Below, piece by piece: positions 61,346 to 64,000 of a stretch of 64,000 nucleotides of DNA. The notes under the pieces were generated by a model, which saw only the letters and a program-made list of their open reading frames with translations, made no database searches and was not told where the DNA came from. Within the stretch, counting starts at the first letter, position 1; each line of letters begins with the position of its first letter. The position numbers and the translations under genes were made by a program. The DNA is from Haberlea rhodopensis. Taxonomy: Eukaryota; Streptophyta; Magnoliopsida; Lamiales; Gesneriaceae. Location of the stretch: assembly GCA_907163345.1 (NCBI GenBank), contig CAJQUN010001136.1:38008-102007 (forward strand), read 5' to 3'.

Positions 61346-62133
61346 GGGGTCGTTCTTAGAAAGCATTTTAACTGCTTTTAGATGGAAATATTTTAAAGAA
61401 AACTTTTTCATGAACATGAAATTATTTTCATAGCATATTTTCAAAATTTGTTGTATGAAATTTTTTAGCATAAAAATCTATTTCATGTATTTAGTTTGTA
61501 CGAAAATAATATTAAATCTATTTTAAATGTTTAAATTTTTGTTAATTCTGTTGTAAACTAGTTTTTAATTTTAAATTGTTATCTTGAGATTTTTTCTAAC
61601 AATTTTCGAAGCATTTTTTAGTTTTCTGGCAGCTTGCAGAGGACTTTGGGAAAATTGACATATAACTTCTTGATCGAATGTCCAAATGACAAACCGTTTT
61701 TTGCGTTTGCAAACTAGACTCGCAAAGGATCGTAGCGGTATAGGTCAAGCAACCTGATTCTTCACGGGGAAAAGCAGTTATTAGTTCAAGTTGAACTAAG
61801 TGTGCTGCCACCGAAAAGATGAAATAGACATTGCTGAGTTTGTCAAGAAATTAAAATTTGTTGCCGAAGTAATGGTTCATCCATTATCAAAAGAGATTAT
61901 TTTTGTTCAAAAATTAAATGTGCATTGCATTTTTTTATCTGTTATAGCCTACCTCATTTGACTCTCACTTGCTCTAATTTTCAAACCTTTTAAAAATTAA
62001 GGAGGAGATTTTACTCTCAATCCTTGGAGATTCACAAGAAGGGGGAGAAATATGTCGTTTTTAAAAATATGATTTCTTGTTATGTAACATTGTGCTTCAA
62101 ATGTTCATATTTTTATTCAAGTTTTATGATCAT

Positions 62134-62145
62134 AAAAGGGGGAGA
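62134..62145 (+). other. Polypurine tract of element B
   Basis: AAAAGGGGGAGA immediately before the 3' LTR. Confidence 0.85.
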
Positions 62146-63854
62146 TGTTGGGTTTTGGATTATCAAGTATGCAGTTCATAGATGATATCTTATAACTTGA
62201 TGATGTGCTAAGAAATTGTTTTGAGTTTGGTTGCTGAAATGAGAATTCAACATGCAGCAACCCCGAAGCGCAGCTGACTACATGAATCATATTCTCGTAA
62301 CTCGGATATCAAAATGACGTGCTTCCAAAGGGGTTGGATAGCCAACTCAATTTATACAAGTCGTATTTGGGGTTAGCAGACCTAATTCTAAGGTTTACAT
62401 AACGAAAACCATGGTCTGCAAAGGCTTACATGGTGTAAAGCTGAAACAACAGCGGACAAATTGTAGCAGCTGTGGTATATCGGTCATAACTTTCAGCTCA
62501 CTTATCGAAATGGGAAGATTCAGCATGGGTTGGAAAGCTAAGAGAGACAACAGATCTACAAGAATATTTAGAAGTCAAAGACTGAATCAGACAGTTAAGA
62601 TGGTTAAAAAGCTTAGTGCAAGTCCGTCATGTGCTGCTATATCCAGCAAACTTACAGCATGAGCATCGTCTCATATTTCGAGTATACTCTCTCCTACAAA
62701 CTACAAAATCGAGCGATTCTTGATTCATGGAAATCTAAGAGATATGGTTACAAACTTTCATGTTGATCACTTGCCCAGAAATCAACGAATTCAAGAGCTA
62801 TAACCAAGAGAACAAAACAACAGACTTTGAAAACAAGGTTGGCATCAGACCTTGAGCCAGCGGATTTGTTGAACCAGTAGAAGGCCAAGAGAACATAACA
62901 ACAGACTTGGACAACAAGGTTGGCATTAGACCTTGAGCCAGCATACTTTGAACTAGTAGAGGCCAGCGGACTCGAGCAGTGGACACGACAAGCGGACTCG
63001 ACCAGCTGACTTCGGGCAGTGGACTAGAGCAGCATACTCGATCAGCAGACTTCCAAAAATAGCACTGAAAGCAGAATATGACTGTTGTAATGTTTCACAA
63101 CGGCTATATACTTGTATCTAATGTATATATCATTACTTGTAGCTATATACATGATTTAGAAGCTCAATAACAGCATATTGAAGATCAATCCAAGCCTTCC
63201 AAAGTAAACCCACTTGGGATTAAATTGGGGAAATTCAAAGAATCTGCTAAATGAAGGGCAACTCCCAAACCTTTTGTCACCTCTTCAAGCTTATATCAGA
63301 TCTGGAACGATATCAGTTGTGCCTTTGTAATCACTATATTAATTGTATTTGTGAGCAATAACAGAAGAATGAATATCATTGTCACTGTTGGTGATTCATC
63401 ACAACTGGGTGAGGTCTTTGCATGTGAGACATTAAAGAACATGCTCTTTGTGATTCTGTGTGGGCTAGGAGTTTAGGCTATCTGTGCGGTATTAGTCTAA
63501 GTAGGTTGTTTACTGAAGTGTAAACCAAATCTTCTAGTGTATCCTTTTTATGAGATGGAAGAAGGGAGCCGTATAAGTGTTTTGCTTCGAGAACTTCCAG
63601 AAACAAATTCTTGAATTTACTTTACTGCATTTATTTACCCTACTGTTTTTACATATTTTCTTGCATACCTTTAAAAGATCTTTCAAATGGTTAATCGGTT
63701 ATAAAACGAGTTATGTCGGGTGTCTTCCGCTCGATTTTATAACCGAACTCGATATAATCTCTCGGTGCAATTATTTCAAGAACATGAGCTATTGATGCTC
63801 AAGTTGATTGAACTCGGTGTGGATTGGCAACCCACCCCCGAAATCGATCTAACA
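62146..63854 (+). repeat. 3' LTR of element B
   Basis: 1,709 bp. Compared with the 5' LTR it lacks about 60 bp after TGTTGGGTTTTGGA and has extra sequence. This includes a partial duplication (62808-62865 and 62890-62945, both containing AACAAGGTTGGCAT) and more AGCGGACTCGA-type repeats at 62960-63050. Confidence 0.86.
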
Positions 63855-64000
63855 AATTCATAAATATTCAAATATATTATATACGTTTACATATAACTTA
63901 TGTTTTTCTTTATATATGTTTATTATTGTGAAATCATATTTTATGATTTTCAAAATATGTATATTTTTTTTACATATGCAATTGTTGCTTACTCAATATA
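63855..64000. other. Window end, no gene seen
   Basis: AT-rich sequence after element B. Confidence 0.5.

Larger units (their letters stand above)
59726..63854 (+). mobile_element. Non-autonomous LTR retrotransposon (element B)
   Basis: LTRs 59726-61331 and 62146-63854, both starting TGTTGGGTTTTGG and ending CTAACA, surround an 814-bp internal region without coding capacity. A perfect iMet primer site follows the 5' LTR and AAAAGGGGGAGA precedes the 3' LTR. Flanking five bases AATTA and AATTC differ at one position. Its ends and part of its internal region match element A (272-3527) in opposite orientation, so both belong to one family. The middle of the LTRs differs. Confidence 0.88.

Overview
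The window is plant nuclear DNA, almost certainly from a eudicot. It holds spliced genes with GT-AG introns, a plant-specific Aux/IAA gene, a plant TRAF1a/MUSE-type MATH-domain gene, Copia- and Gypsy-type LTR elements with tRNA-iMet primer sites, hAT and Tourist-like DNA elements, and a nuclear copy of chloroplast DNA. The species cannot be named from the sequence alone. Only two genes look intact; most of the rest is transposon-derived and AT-rich.

Layout. (1) 272-3527: non-autonomous LTR retrotransposon on the minus strand, with a perfect 5-bp target duplication. (2) 5020-7195: two inverted arms of a GGTAC-rich minisatellite, with a 633-bp TRIM retrotransposon between them. (3) 8887-16310: 12-exon TRAF1a/MUSE13-14-like gene on the plus strand, predicted at about 1,135 aa. 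(4) 19350-41880: a tandem duplication. Copy 1 is 19350-31578 and copy 2 is 31579-41880. Each carries a solo LTR on the plus strand (LTR-A), a psbA-trnK chloroplast insertion, a Tourist-like MITE, and a second LTR in the opposite orientation (LTR-B). The copies differ by a 3,058-bp hAT transposon (only in copy 1, TSD TACTCATT), deletions, and a 1.5-kb internal duplication (only in copy 2). (5) 42168-44783: an LTR-like stretch, a degenerate proline-rich coding stretch, and inside it a 581-bp hAT-type MITE with a perfect TSD (CACCTAAC). (6) 44784-52138: a broken ribosomal protein S15 gene whose intron contains a 6.3-kb Copia element (44919-51253, minus). (7) About 52700-53070: a LINE (RTE-like) reverse-transcriptase remnant. 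(8) 54535-56437: complete five-exon Aux/IAA gene on the minus strand, 236 aa, with all four domains and the GWPPV degron. (9) 59726-63854: a second member of the non-autonomous LTR family seen at 272-3527, in the opposite orientation.

The two intact genes are functionally separate. The TRAF1a-like protein belongs to the family that links the SCF E3 ligase to NLR immune-receptor turnover and to autophagy. The Aux/IAA protein is an auxin co-receptor and transcriptional repressor. I see no operon-like or pathway relationship between them.

I did not find a convincing new biological system. The most unusual signals are a 102-codon reading frame kept open in three of four diverged repeat copies inside LTR-A, dense clusters of the palindrome GCGATCGATCGC inside LTR-B, and the nested insertions, which allow relative dating.
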